From: Granulosicoccus sp045106855
GTDB taxonomy: Bacteria > Pseudomonadota > Gammaproteobacteria > Granulosicoccales > Granulosicoccaceae
Length of the DNA: 64,000 bases
NCBI GenBank assembly: GCA_045106855.1
Contig: JBGCFI010000007.1
Location: forward strand, 62,001-126,000
Direction: 5' to 3'
Shown here: positions 45,571 to 53,836 of the stretch, piece after piece
Layout of the letters: every line of letters starts with the position of its first letter
Position numbering within the stretch: the first letter of the stretch is position 1
Translations under genes and position numbers: made by a program
Notes under the pieces: generated by a model
What the model saw: the letters and a program-made list of their open reading frames with translations, nothing else
Told to the model about the DNA's origin: nothing
The model's database searches: none

Positions 45571-46518
45571 TTACTTGGCGAAAAGAACTTTCGCGTTTTC
45601 CAGACCATCTGTCATCATCTGATGTGTTCCTTCCATCCCCATGTTGATGGGCGCACCTTTCACGGCATTTTCGACAATTTCTATAAAATCAGGTGATGTA
45701 ATGGCCTCATCCAGTGCTGCTGCAATGCTCTTTACTGCTGCCGAATCGGTACCGCCGGTCATTGCCAGAAAAAAGACGGGATCAACATACGCTGCCACGC
45801 CTGATTCGGTAAAGGTTTTGACGTCTGGTGCGTAACTCAGGCGTGCCTGATTTGCACCGGCGATGACTTTCATATCACCGGATTCAAGATAGGGGTAATG
45901 CTCTCCTGAACCAAACCCGGCCAGGACCTGGCCTCCGAGAATAAGTTTCATCACTTCTGCACCTCCATCGGAGGTAACGAGGTTAAATTCTGCACCCGTT
46001 GTACTTGTTGTTGCGTTCATCATGAGAACCTGGGGTGGCGCCATGGTAGCCACCGCCAGAGTGCCTTGCTCCTTGGCATAGGCGACCATGCTCTCAAGAT
46101 CATCAAACGGTGCATCCTTACTGGCAACCAGCGCAAGCTCAGCCTTGGCAACAGTGCCCAGATAGTCGAAGCTGTCGACGTCAAACGGTAGCTGATCCCC
46201 CCGGTTAACCAACTGCACCAGTACGGGTATGCTCACACCCATGCCAATCACATCGGCACGAGGTGGCCGTTGCGATAGGCTGGTAAACATTGCCACGCCA
46301 CCACCGCCGGGTTTGTTTTCGACAACAATATTCCAGCCTGTGTTCTCTTCCATGACGTTTGCAAGTACTCGCCCCATCGTGTCAGTTGAACCGCCAGCTG
46401 CAAAGCCGATCTGAATAGTAAGCGGGCCATCTGGTTTCCAGTCATCAGCGCTAACGGGCGCGGCAAGTACTGTGAACGCGCTGATCGCAAACGCAAATAG
46501 AGTTGATTTGAACTTCAT
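45571..46518 (-). CDS. tctC: Tripartite tricarboxylate transporter substrate-binding protein TctC
   Basis: This 315-residue periplasmic binding protein has a signal peptide (cleavage near APVSA|DD) and the TctC/Bug fold: LTIQIGFAAGGSTDTMGRVL at the N terminus and NIVVENKPGGGGVAMF, both hallmarks. It presents the substrate to TctAB. It is the first gene of the tctCBA operon and is divergent from the SDR gene across 351 bases with two palindromes. Bug proteins bind carboxylates, including aromatic ones such as terephthalate; the substrate cannot be read from the sequence. Confidence 0.9.
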   Translation of the reverse strand: MKFKSTLFAFAISAFTVLAAPVSADDWKPDGPLTIQIGFAAGGSTDTMGRVLANVMEENTGWNIVVENKPGGGGVAMFTSLSQRPPRADVIGMGVSIPVLVQLVNRGDQLPFDVDSFDYLGTVAKAELALVASKDAPFDDLESMVAYAKEQGTLAVATMAPPQVLMMNATTSTTGAEFNLVTSDGGAEVMKLILGGQVLAGFGSGEHYPYLESGDMKVIAGANQARLSYAPDVKTFTESGVAAYVDPVFFLAMTGGTDSAAVKSIAAALDEAITSPDFIEIVENAVKGAPINMGMEGTHQMMTDGLENAKVLFAK

Positions 46519-46753
46519 GTGGTTTTCTCCTGGTGGTGAGAGTGGATAGAGCCCCGGTTTTGATAACTGGCGTTGTGTTTTTATGAGTTGTAATTTCTGT
46601 AAATAGTGAATCGTTTTGTCATCGAACTAAATGCACTCGGCAAGCTCGGCCAATTGCAGTTGGAACGATATCCGGAGAGAAATTAGCAGTAGCGTTGGAT
46701 GCCTCCAGATCTTGTTGAAATCCTGGTTCGTGGAAAACTTTCAGTTTACAATG

Positions 46754-46763
46754 GTTATATAAC
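46754..46763. promoter_or_regulatory. 10-bp palindrome GTTATATAAC
   Basis: Perfect 10-bp palindrome in the divergent region, 107 bases before the SDR start. It could be part of a promoter or a secondary operator. Short AT-rich palindromes also arise by chance. Confidence 0.25.
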
Positions 46764-46826
46764 ATATCTAATCGTATCTACCAAGAATAAGGATATTTAC
46801 ACCAGGAATTGATTGACTGTCGAATG

Positions 46827-46839
46827 TTATGAGTCATAA
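46827..46839. promoter_or_regulatory. Candidate MarR operator TTATGA-G-TCATAA
   Basis: Perfect 6-bp arms around a central G, 30 bases before the SDR start codon. Symmetry, size and position just upstream of an operon that encodes a MarR protein make it the best operator candidate in the region. Confidence 0.45.
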
Positions 46840-46869
46840 TGATATTGAAACTAACGGAAATTGTGTTGC

Positions 46870-47631
46870 ATGAGAGTTGATGGAGAAGTAGCCGTAATTA
46901 CCGGCGGCGCCAGTGGGCTAGGAGCTTCTACGGCGCGGCACATGGCAGCCTTGGGTGCGAGTGTCGGGGTACTCGATTTTGATATTGAACGAGGCCAGGC
47001 GATCGCCTCGGAAATCGGTGGCCATGCCGTGCAGGTCGATGTCAGCGACGAGGCAGCGGTTGATAGTGCTTTCGATGAACTTGAAAACGTTCTGGGTACA
47101 CCTCGTGTTGCGGTCAACTGCGCAGGTGTTGGTACAGCTGCACGCATTGTTGGGCGCGAGGGTAAACCCTCGTTCGATGTCTTTCAACGCACGTTGGCAG
47201 TCAATCTTTTCGGAACCTACAATGTCATGACTCACGCTGCCAGACGCATGATGCTGGCTGAGCCTTTCGCGGGAGGGGAGCGCGGAGTCATTATCAACAC
47301 CTCGTCAGTGGCCTGGCAAGATGGACAACTGGGCCAGGCAGCTTATGCAGCCTCGAAAGGTGCGATAGCGTCAATGTGTTTACCTGCCGCGCGTGAATTT
47401 GCGCGAGCAGGTATTCGCGTCATGAGTATTGCTCCGGGTTTGTTTCACACACCAATGATGGAGGGGCTTCCCGAGGAGGTAACTGCCGAGATTACGGCTA
47501 ATATTCCTTTTCCACCAAGGCTGGGAGATCCGAGCGAATACGCATTGCTGGTCGAGCAAATTATCGTCAATCCCTTTTTGAACGGAACCACCATCCGGCT
47601 TGATGGTGCGGTTCGTCTGCCGCCACGCTGA
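46870..47631 (+). CDS. SDR-family 3-hydroxyacyl-CoA dehydrogenase-like protein
   Basis: This 253-residue short-chain dehydrogenase has the nucleotide motif TGGASGLG (11-18), NCAG, Ser in NTSSVAWQDG and the catalytic pair Y159-x3-K163 in YAASK. The Asp in VLDFD after beta-2 predicts NAD+ use. It resembles the HSD17B10-type 3-hydroxyacyl-CoA dehydrogenases (ATARHMAALGASVGVLDFD; IAPGLFHTPMMEGLPEEV). I chose ATG at 46870 over TTG at 46861. It is the first gene of a four-gene operon with a crotonase 11 bases downstream, so it probably oxidises the hydroxyacyl-CoA that the crotonase makes. Confidence 0.85.
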   Translation: MRVDGEVAVITGGASGLGASTARHMAALGASVGVLDFDIERGQAIASEIGGHAVQVDVSDEAAVDSAFDELENVLGTPRVAVNCAGVGTAARIVGREGKPSFDVFQRTLAVNLFGTYNVMTHAARRMMLAEPFAGGERGVIINTSSVAWQDGQLGQAAYAASKGAIASMCLPAAREFARAGIRVMSIAPGLFHTPMMEGLPEEVTAEITANIPFPPRLGDPSEYALLVEQIIVNPFLNGTTIRLDGAVRLPPR

Positions 47632-47642
47632 GGGTCCGGTTC

Positions 47643-48410
47643 ATGAATGATTCAGTGCTCCGTATAGATATAGATGGACCGGTGGCTACACTGACCATGA
47701 ATCGTCCGGGTAAGCGCAATGCGATGTGCGGGGAGCTCATCGAGGCAATCGATGCATTTTTTTCCTCGCCACCTGAGGACGTGCGGGTGGTTATCCTGAC
47801 TGGAATAGAAGGCCATTTTTGTTCAGGCCTTGATCTGTCGGAACATGTGCACCGAAGCGCAGAGGAAAATCTCTATCACTCTCGATACTGGCACCAGGTC
47901 ATGGATAAAATCCAGTTTGGAGGATTGGCAGTTGTATCTGCGATGTTTGGCGCAGTCATCGGTGGCGGGCTTGAATTGGCAGCATCAACACATGTTCGAA
48001 TCGCAGAGCCCTCCACCATATTCCAGTTACCGGAGGGCCGGCGTGGCATATTTGTCGGTGGGGGTGCTACTGCTCGTGTTGGCCGATTGCTGGGGCCAGA
48101 CAGGATGACGGAGATGATGCTTACTGGGCGAAAATACTCGGCAGATGAAGGTCTTGCCCTGGGGCTGGCGCATTATTCAGTTGGCGACAGTGACGGCATG
48201 GCTTTGGCCAGAAACCTGGCGGGAAAAATCGCGCGTAACGCACCTTTATCCAATTACCTGATGATACAGTCTATCGCGCGCATCAATGATATGTCGCGCA
48301 ACGATGGACTCTTTACAGAGTCCCTGGCGGCAGCCTTGTCTCAATCGACACCTGACGCGGAAGAAGGCCTTAAGGCTTTTCTGGAAAAACGTGCACCAAC
48401 GTTCAGGTAA
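47643..48410 (+). CDS. Crotonase-family enoyl-CoA hydratase
   Basis: This 255-residue crotonase has the oxyanion-hole segments GHFCSGLDLSEHV and AVIGGGLELAASTHVRIAE, and a Glu in IFQLPEGRRGIFVGGG at the position of one of the two catalytic glutamates of enoyl-CoA hydratases. The GIFVGGGATARVGRLLG stretch is a branch-specific mark I associate with hydratases of aromatic acyl-CoA pathways. Neighbours (SDR before, MarR 8 bases after) point to hydration of an unsaturated acyl-CoA followed by oxidation. No CoA ligase is in the operon. Confidence 0.82.
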   Translation: MNDSVLRIDIDGPVATLTMNRPGKRNAMCGELIEAIDAFFSSPPEDVRVVILTGIEGHFCSGLDLSEHVHRSAEENLYHSRYWHQVMDKIQFGGLAVVSAMFGAVIGGGLELAASTHVRIAEPSTIFQLPEGRRGIFVGGGATARVGRLLGPDRMTEMMLTGRKYSADEGLALGLAHYSVGDSDGMALARNLAGKIARNAPLSNYLMIQSIARINDMSRNDGLFTESLAAALSQSTPDAEEGLKAFLEKRAPTFR

Positions 48411-48418
48411 TAGTTTGC

Positions 48419-48907
48419 ATGAATAAGCCCAAATTAGCTTCTGTGTCCCCCGCTTACATTAACGACGATACATTGAGCCAGTTTCTCGGCTACCACATGA
48501 AACGTTCATTCAACGTTATTCAAGCCGATCTGACGCAAACGTTAAAGCCGTTTGGATTGCGCATGCTCACTTTTACTGCGTTAGTGCTCATTGTGGATAA
48601 CCCCGGACTAAGCCAGTCACAATTAGCCGATGCGATGGATATTGAGCGACCCAATCTAGTCGTTATCGTCGACGAGCTTGAACAGCGAGAATTGATAGTT
48701 CGCGATCGTGTACAAACCGACAGGCGTATGTATGCACTGCGCGCAACAGCCGCTGGTCGGCGTCTGTGCAAGCAAGCGGTGGCTGCCGATAAGGCGCATG
48801 AGACAAGGTTATTGGCTGGCTTGGATGAAAAGAGCCGTAAAAATCTGATCGCCGGACTATCCGCCCTGCGCAATCATCTTTGCAAGCAAACGAAAGGATC
48901 TAACTGA
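48419..48907 (+). CDS. MarR-family transcriptional regulator
   Basis: This 162-residue winged-helix regulator has the MarR fold: MKRSFNVIQADLTQTLKPFG, LSQSQLADAMDIERPNLVVI as recognition region, and the wing RVQTDRRMYALRAT with the conserved DRR. MarR proteins in such catabolic operons usually repress until a CoA thioester intermediate binds. It overlaps the amidohydrolase gene (TGATG) and lies 8 bases after the crotonase, so it is autoregulated with the operon. Candidate operators lie at 46827-46839. Confidence 0.87.
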   Translation: MNKPKLASVSPAYINDDTLSQFLGYHMKRSFNVIQADLTQTLKPFGLRMLTFTALVLIVDNPGLSQSQLADAMDIERPNLVVIVDELEQRELIVRDRVQTDRRMYALRATAAGRRLCKQAVAADKAHETRLLAGLDEKSRKNLIAGLSALRNHLCKQTKGSN

Positions 48908-49788
48908 TGGTGGATATTGACAAGGTGCGGGCAATAGACATTCATACCCATGCGGAAGAGCCTTGCGGTTGTCATTCCGATGATGGATATGATGAATTGC
49001 AATCCACGATGGCAAATTATTTTGGTGCACCCTGGAGTCATCCTCCGACTATTGCACAAACTGCTGCACATTACCGGGAGCAGAACATCGCTGCAGTTAT
49101 ATTTCCAGTTGATGCCGAGCGTGAAACTGGATACCGACGCTATTCAAATGATGAGGTTGCACAAATCGTTGAACAGAACAGCGATGTGCTAATTCAGTTT
49201 GCCTCTATCGATCCTTGGAAAGGTAAAATGGGCGTTCGCGAGGCAAGGCGGCTCATTCGCGAGTATAAGGTTAAGGGATTCAAGTTTCATCCAACCATGC
49301 AAGGTTTTTTCGCCAATGATCGTATGGCCTATCCCCTTTACGAAGTCCTTGAAGAGGAGGGCTGCATTGCGCTGTTCCATACTGGCCAGACGGGCGTGGG
49401 CTCTGGCATGAAGGGGGGGAACGGAATGCGGCTGAAATATTCAAACCCAATGTACATGGATGACGTTGCAGTGGATTTTCCCGACTTAAAAATAATTCTT
49501 GCCCATCCGTCTTTTCCATGGCAAGAAGAGGCTCTGGCTGTTGCTCAACACAAACCCAATGTGTATATCGATTTGTCCGGCTGGTCACCAAAATATTTCC
49601 CCGACATCCTTGTTCGCTATAGCAATTCCATCCTGAAAAAGAAGGTGCTCTTCGGATCAGACTGGCCGATGATAACACCTGAAAGATGGCTGTCAGACTT
49701 TGAGAAAATTGCCATCAAAGACCACTTGCGTGAGGACATTATCAAGGGAAATGCTGCCAGATTGCTTGGACTGGCTAAAGATCCATAG
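48907..49788 (+). CDS. Amidohydrolase-family (amidohydrolase_2) metallohydrolase
   Basis: This 293-residue TIM-barrel hydrolase of the amidohydrolase_2 group has the H-x-H metal motif in AIDIHTHAEE (H13, H15), a further His in FKFHPTMQGF, His in ILAHPSFPW and the late Asp in LFGSDWPMITPE. The family includes decarboxylases and C-C bond hydrolases such as those acting on aromatic or beta-keto compounds. The start ATG at 48907 overlaps the MarR stop. With SDR and crotonase before it, a role in cleaving a beta-ketoacyl-CoA or related product is a reasonable hypothesis, not shown. Confidence 0.83.
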   Translation: MVDIDKVRAIDIHTHAEEPCGCHSDDGYDELQSTMANYFGAPWSHPPTIAQTAAHYREQNIAAVIFPVDAERETGYRRYSNDEVAQIVEQNSDVLIQFASIDPWKGKMGVREARRLIREYKVKGFKFHPTMQGFFANDRMAYPLYEVLEEEGCIALFHTGQTGVGSGMKGGNGMRLKYSNPMYMDDVAVDFPDLKIILAHPSFPWQEEALAVAQHKPNVYIDLSGWSPKYFPDILVRYSNSILKKKVLFGSDWPMITPERWLSDFEKIAIKDHLREDIIKGNAARLLGLAKDP

Positions 49789-49823
49789 ACTTTGGTTCAT
49801 CTGCGCATGAGGCGTTAAAGTCG

Positions 49824-49875
49824 ATGTGTCCATATGATGTGTCCATAGAATGTGTCCACAGAATGTGCCCATATA
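49824..49875. repeat. Four tandem 13-bp direct repeats
   Basis: Four back-to-back units lie at 49824-49836, 49837-49849, 49850-49862 and 49863-49875, with consensus ATGTGTCCATAGA. Units 2 and 3 differ by one base; units 1 and 4 vary mostly at the end. They sit in the 216-base gap between the amidohydrolase gene and the interrupted SIR2/GT51-like ORF, about 130 bases before its start. They look like an array of binding sites or an iteron-like element. Confidence 0.85.
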
Positions 49876-50004
49876 TTGACTAGCCCTTTGTGCAGTGTCT
49901 AAAATTTCGTGAATACTTTAGCGTACCAAAGTGCTGTGCGTGTGCCTGAAAGGGTGCTGTTGGTAAGACTGAGATTGGCGCACGATATCGCGAGGAGGTA
50001 AAAT

Positions 50005-50901
50005 ATGTCGCGAGAATCTTTGCCGCTGGACCACCTTAAAGGCCTCGATGTACTCATGTTTTTTGCCGGTGTTGGATTATCTATGTCCGCTCCCGCATCG
50101 ATGCCTTACTGGGATCGACTGAACGAGCTGATTTTTAATGGCTTGTGTCATTGCTACGAGAAGGATCTTAACAAGCCTGATTTTCTCTCACAGATATGGG
50201 CAAGTATTGCTAACGAACAGCGCCTTACGCATTACCCACGGGAATATCAGACGCAGTTAATGCATGAGTATTTTGGAGTCGAGTATTTTCGATTACTGCA
50301 GTGTGCGGATGTAAGTTTTGCGCCTGACTCGTATCACTCGCTTGCACAGCTGGCAAAACGAGCCGACAATCTCATAGCCAATCATTTTGGAGGTGCTGAC
50401 TTAGGAGGCAAGCGATTGCAGTGGCTGCTGAAGGTACAGGATCCCGGTTACTTACTTCATAACGGCATAGATCTTCAATCCGCTGGTGCTGGTATCACAA
50501 CCACTACTCAATCTACTTTGAAACGCTTGGCATTCAATGAATTCAAGCCCGGTATAGGCAAGTTACGCCAGACTACTTATTAAGCAATAAATCTGGAACG
50601 TCATCTTTCCAAAGATCAAATTTTGGCACTTTTTCTCGACACTGGAAGTTTGGAGCCTGGGCCTGACGGCTGGATGACAGGATTTTTCAAGGCAAGCGTT
50701 GAAGTTTACGGAGCTTTACCAGCAGAAGTTTCAGATGAGCAATTCGTAAACCTGATTGCTGCTCTTATCGCACCCAGTAAGCTAACAATTTTCCCCACCA
50801 ATCAAGCACTCAAGCAACGATCGAGACGCATTGAAAAGCATCTGAATGGCAATTGCGCACCTATTGGCAATTCGGATGTCTGGTTTGAACAGTGTGCTTG
50901 A
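50005..50901 (+). pseudogene. SIR2-like/GT51-like chimeric ORF interrupted by an in-frame TAA
   Basis: A very strong AGGAGGT (49993-49999) precedes ATG 50005. The first 192 residues begin like SIR2-family proteins (VLMFFAGVGLSMSAPASMPY, then YFRLLQCADVSFAPDSYHSL), but stop short of the TTNFD-type core. From about residue 150 the sequence turns into a peptidoglycan glycosyltransferase (GT51)-like segment (QDPGYLLHNGID, GAGITTTTQSTLKRL). A TAA at 50581-50583 interrupts it, and the same frame continues with AINLERHLSKDQILALFLDT and LIAALIAPSKLTIFP to 50901. The GT51 catalytic Glu positions appear lost (ED to QD; EILE to QILA). It may be a decayed gene fusion or a truncated but expressed protein of 192 residues. 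Confidence 0.62.
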
Positions 50902-51104
50902 GAGATCGGTCTGAACGTCAGCAATGGGCACACGACATTCCCAATCTGATGTTTACGAACCTTTCTAATGTCCGGAATTTGGAAATTTGACTAGCTGCTT
51001 AAAGCTGAAAGTCGCATGCTAAACGGAATGTTGATATCGTTGCATACAACAAGGTCGGCTGTAAATTAGACTGAAATTTTCCCTTGGTAATAACTTTAGA
51101 ACAA

Positions 51105-52238
51105 CTAGTTTGCTACGTGCCGATCCTCATTGGCTTGATTGCCATCAGCTGAAATTTCATCTTCGTCGCCAACGAATCGCTCATTAATGTAGAAACCTGT
51201 TTCGGGATCGTAGATCAGTTCCCTGTCCACTGGGTTTTCGCTGTTGTACTGCTCCCACTGTTTCTGGTCACTTAAATCGCCAGGCGGGTTTTCGTCCATA
51301 AACTGTTCGTCAGTTTGCGAGTACTCATCCATATACTGTTCGTCTGTCAGCAAATCGTCGTCTGATTGGGGCGCATTTAGAGTAAGACCCTGTACGCTGG
51401 AGGAGTCGTCCGCTTCAGTATCAATCTCAGTGTTAGCACGAGTGATAACTGGCTCGGAACGCAACGTAAAATTTCTATTTGCGTCTGTTTCGTTACCAAT
51501 GGGGACATTCACATAGTTATAGACGATGCGAGTTTCAGTGGACGGCTCAGACAGCTGCTTCAGTGCTGTTACTTGAAGTTCAAGCTTTAATAGTTCCCGG
51601 TTAAGATCTTCAGACTCCTGATTGAGTGCATCGACCTGGAGTTTCAGGCGCCTGTTCTGATTTTTAAGCCACTGAACTTCCTCAAGGTGTTTTGCTTTGA
51701 GTTCAGCAAGCTTGCTGGCAGTGCGTTTCGCTTCAGCTGTAGCCTGTGCTTGAGACGCGATAACAGGTATCGATGCGGGCTGAGTGGCGCCCGATTGAAG
51801 TTTTTCTGGCTGTGCTCTAACGGGTTCGGCAATTATGAGTTCTGGCGCGATGAGCACGGACTTTTCACTCATTGACGAGGACCAGTGGTATCCGAGAATG
51901 GCACCGATTGAAAGACAGCTGATTACAACCATTGTCAGCTGACTTTTTGACGCATGGCCTTGTAAAAATTCAGGCAATATTATTGAAGAGTTGCTGTTTG
52001 CCGCAACTTGCTCAGACGGCTGTGCGCTGAATTTTACGCATTGAGTGCTTGTTTTAGCGCCTGTATTTTCCGGATTGGCAGAGCCTTGTGCGGTGAGAAT
52101 TCCGGGTGCCTTGTCCGAAACAGCGGGGGTGTCGTATACACGCAGATTACAAGGACGATTGTTAAGCCTCAACGCCTTGTCGGGTCGCCGACGAATCGCT
52201 ACGGAATCTGGTTTTTCTGCGGCAGATCCCATGATCAC
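51105..52238 (-). CDS. Hypothetical membrane protein with coiled coil and acidic C terminus
   Basis: I do not recognise this 377-residue protein. It has a polar N-terminal region of about 100 residues, one membrane helix (about 103-120, MVVISCLSIGAILGYH), an Ala/Gln-rich stalk, a coiled coil (about 170-235, heptads in LAELKAKHLEEVQWLKNQNR and LKLQVDALNQESEDLNREL), and a strongly acidic, disordered C terminus with repeated TDEQYMDE/TDEQFMDE motifs. The helix with a basic N-terminal side suggests the coiled coil is periplasmic. Start is GTG at 52238 or ATG at 52232. It is divergent from the TAXI protein gene. It may be an envelope scaffold; function unknown. Confidence 0.6.
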   Translation of the reverse strand: MIMGSAAEKPDSVAIRRRPDKALRLNNRPCNLRVYDTPAVSDKAPGILTAQGSANPENTGAKTSTQCVKFSAQPSEQVAANSNSSIILPEFLQGHASKSQLTMVVISCLSIGAILGYHWSSSMSEKSVLIAPELIIAEPVRAQPEKLQSGATQPASIPVIASQAQATAEAKRTASKLAELKAKHLEEVQWLKNQNRRLKLQVDALNQESEDLNRELLKLELQVTALKQLSEPSTETRIVYNYVNVPIGNETDANRNFTLRSEPVITRANTEIDTEADDSSSVQGLTLNAPQSDDDLLTDEQYMDEYSQTDEQFMDENPPGDLSDQKQWEQYNSENPVDRELIYDPETGFYINERFVGDEDEISADGNQANEDRHVAN

Positions 52239-52413
52239 CTGTCCTTGAATTTGACGTGCTCTCGACCACGAACGCTGACACTATGTTGCATGAAGTGGAT
52301 ACGTGTGAAACTAGTGTAACGGTTTAGTCAGAATTTGTTAACTAACGTGCACTCGTCTGTATGGTAGTAAACTATGCTCTCGGACGAGCCCTCTCAATAC
52401 AACGGAACAGACG

Positions 52414-53745
52414 TTGGCAATAAAACAACGCAGTAGAAAGAAACCGGCCTGGTTCAGAACGCTTAAGGAGAGCGGCCTGGTCTATGGATTAGGAGCTGTC
52501 ATCGTTGCTGCTGCCACCTGGTTTACCTATCAGTTTGTCGAGCCAGCTCCTCCTCGGACTCTCAGTATTGCCACCGGAAGTGCAGAGGGTGCCTATCGTG
52601 ATTTTGGTCGGCAGCTCAAACTTTCTCTGGCAGAGAATGATGTAGAGCTCCGTATCATCGAAACTGATGGGTCAGTAGACAATCTGGATCGTTTGAGTAA
52701 GGGACTGGTCGATGTAGCCTTCATGCAATCAGGTTTGGCGAATGCACAGGCTTATCCTCAACTTGAATCGTTAGGTGCACTCTACTACGAACCCGTGTGG
52801 ATATTTACCCAGAACCAAAAAAAGATATCCAGACTGAGCGAACTCGCAGGCGGGCGTATTGCCGCCGGCGGAGTGGGTAGTGGTTCACGCCTGGTGGCCA
52901 GGCAGTTGCTCGAAAGCAATGGGCTTACCGAGAATGAGGTGAGCCTGATGAACGATTCGGGAACGGTAGCAATTAACGCTCTCGAATCAGGCGCAGTAGA
53001 CGCGATCATCAGCGTAGCCTCCGTCAGCGCACCCATGATCCAGAACCTGTTAAATTCCGAGAACGCGCAATTGGCGACGTTAGCCCGGGCGCCAGCTTAC
53101 GCTCGGCGCGAACCCTGGCTTACGCATCTTTTACTGCCCGAAGGAGTCGTCGACTTACAGAAAAACATACCATCGACAACCATCGATCTACTTGCTGTGA
53201 ACGCGACACTTGTGACCACAGAAAATCTTCACCCTGCGCTTCGTGATCTTCTGTTGCAGGCTGTGGATACCGTGTTTTCTCACGCAACGGTTCTGTCGAG
53301 TACTGATGAATTTCCACGGGCTGTCGGGTCGGAATTCGTTTTGTCCGCAGCTGCAAAGCGATACTACGAGTTCGGGCCACCGTTCCTTCAACGATACTTG
53401 CCATTCTGGATTGCTAATCTGGTCGATAGGCTTAAGTTGCTTGCCTTACCGTTGCTTGCCCTGCTGCTCCCGCTTTCGCGAATGCTACCACCTGCTTATC
53501 GATGGAGTGTCAGGAAGAAGATCTATCGCTGGTACGATGAGGTTCAGGATCTTGATCAGTCCTCAAATGACGATGGCGGTGCGGACAACCTGAAACGTTG
53601 CCTGGACGAGCTTTCGAGAATTGAAAATGATGTACGCGAGGTTGAAGTGCCGCTGGCCTATGCACATGAGCTTTATGTACTGAGGCAACATATCGAGTTG
53701 CTGATGGGGCAGATCAGTACTAGAGTTGGGGCGTTGATGAAGTGA
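52414..53745 (+). CDS. Membrane-anchored TAXI-family TRAP solute-binding protein
   Basis: This 443-residue protein has an N-terminal membrane anchor (about 24-42), a TAXI-type binding domain (TLSIATGSAEGAYRDFGRQL, DVAFMQSGLANAQAYP, AAGGVGSGSRLVARQLLE) and, unlike ordinary periplasmic binding proteins, a second hydrophobic helix pair (about 335-360) followed by a cytoplasmic-looking helical tail of about 90 residues. No TRAP permease gene is adjacent, so it may act as a tethered sensor or with a distant permease. The start is TTG at 52414, with no better codon downstream that keeps the n-region. Family call is good, role unknown. Confidence 0.8.
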   Translation: MAIKQRSRKKPAWFRTLKESGLVYGLGAVIVAAATWFTYQFVEPAPPRTLSIATGSAEGAYRDFGRQLKLSLAENDVELRIIETDGSVDNLDRLSKGLVDVAFMQSGLANAQAYPQLESLGALYYEPVWIFTQNQKKISRLSELAGGRIAAGGVGSGSRLVARQLLESNGLTENEVSLMNDSGTVAINALESGAVDAIISVASVSAPMIQNLLNSENAQLATLARAPAYARREPWLTHLLLPEGVVDLQKNIPSTTIDLLAVNATLVTTENLHPALRDLLLQAVDTVFSHATVLSSTDEFPRAVGSEFVLSAAAKRYYEFGPPFLQRYLPFWIANLVDRLKLLALPLLALLLPLSRMLPPAYRWSVRKKIYRWYDEVQDLDQSSNDDGGADNLKRCLDELSRIENDVREVEVPLAYAHELYVLRQHIELLMGQISTRVGALMK

Positions 53746-53836
53746 TGATTCGCCAAAACAGCTTTTTGGAAAGGTGAAATTGTCATGGTAGATGACAGAA
53801 TTTCTACCGCTTGGCACAACCAGTGTGTGCGTCAAG

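Larger units (their letters stand above)
46519..46869. other. Shared promoter region of tctCBA and the acyl-CoA operon
   Basis: 351 bases without a gene between divergent operons. The half near the SDR gene is AT rich and carries two palindromes (46754-46763 and 46827-46839) suited to a dimeric MarR-type regulator encoded in the same operon. Confidence 0.5.

Noticed and set aside
49824..49875. CRISPR array
   Set aside because: The units are contiguous 13-mers without spacers and there are no cas genes.
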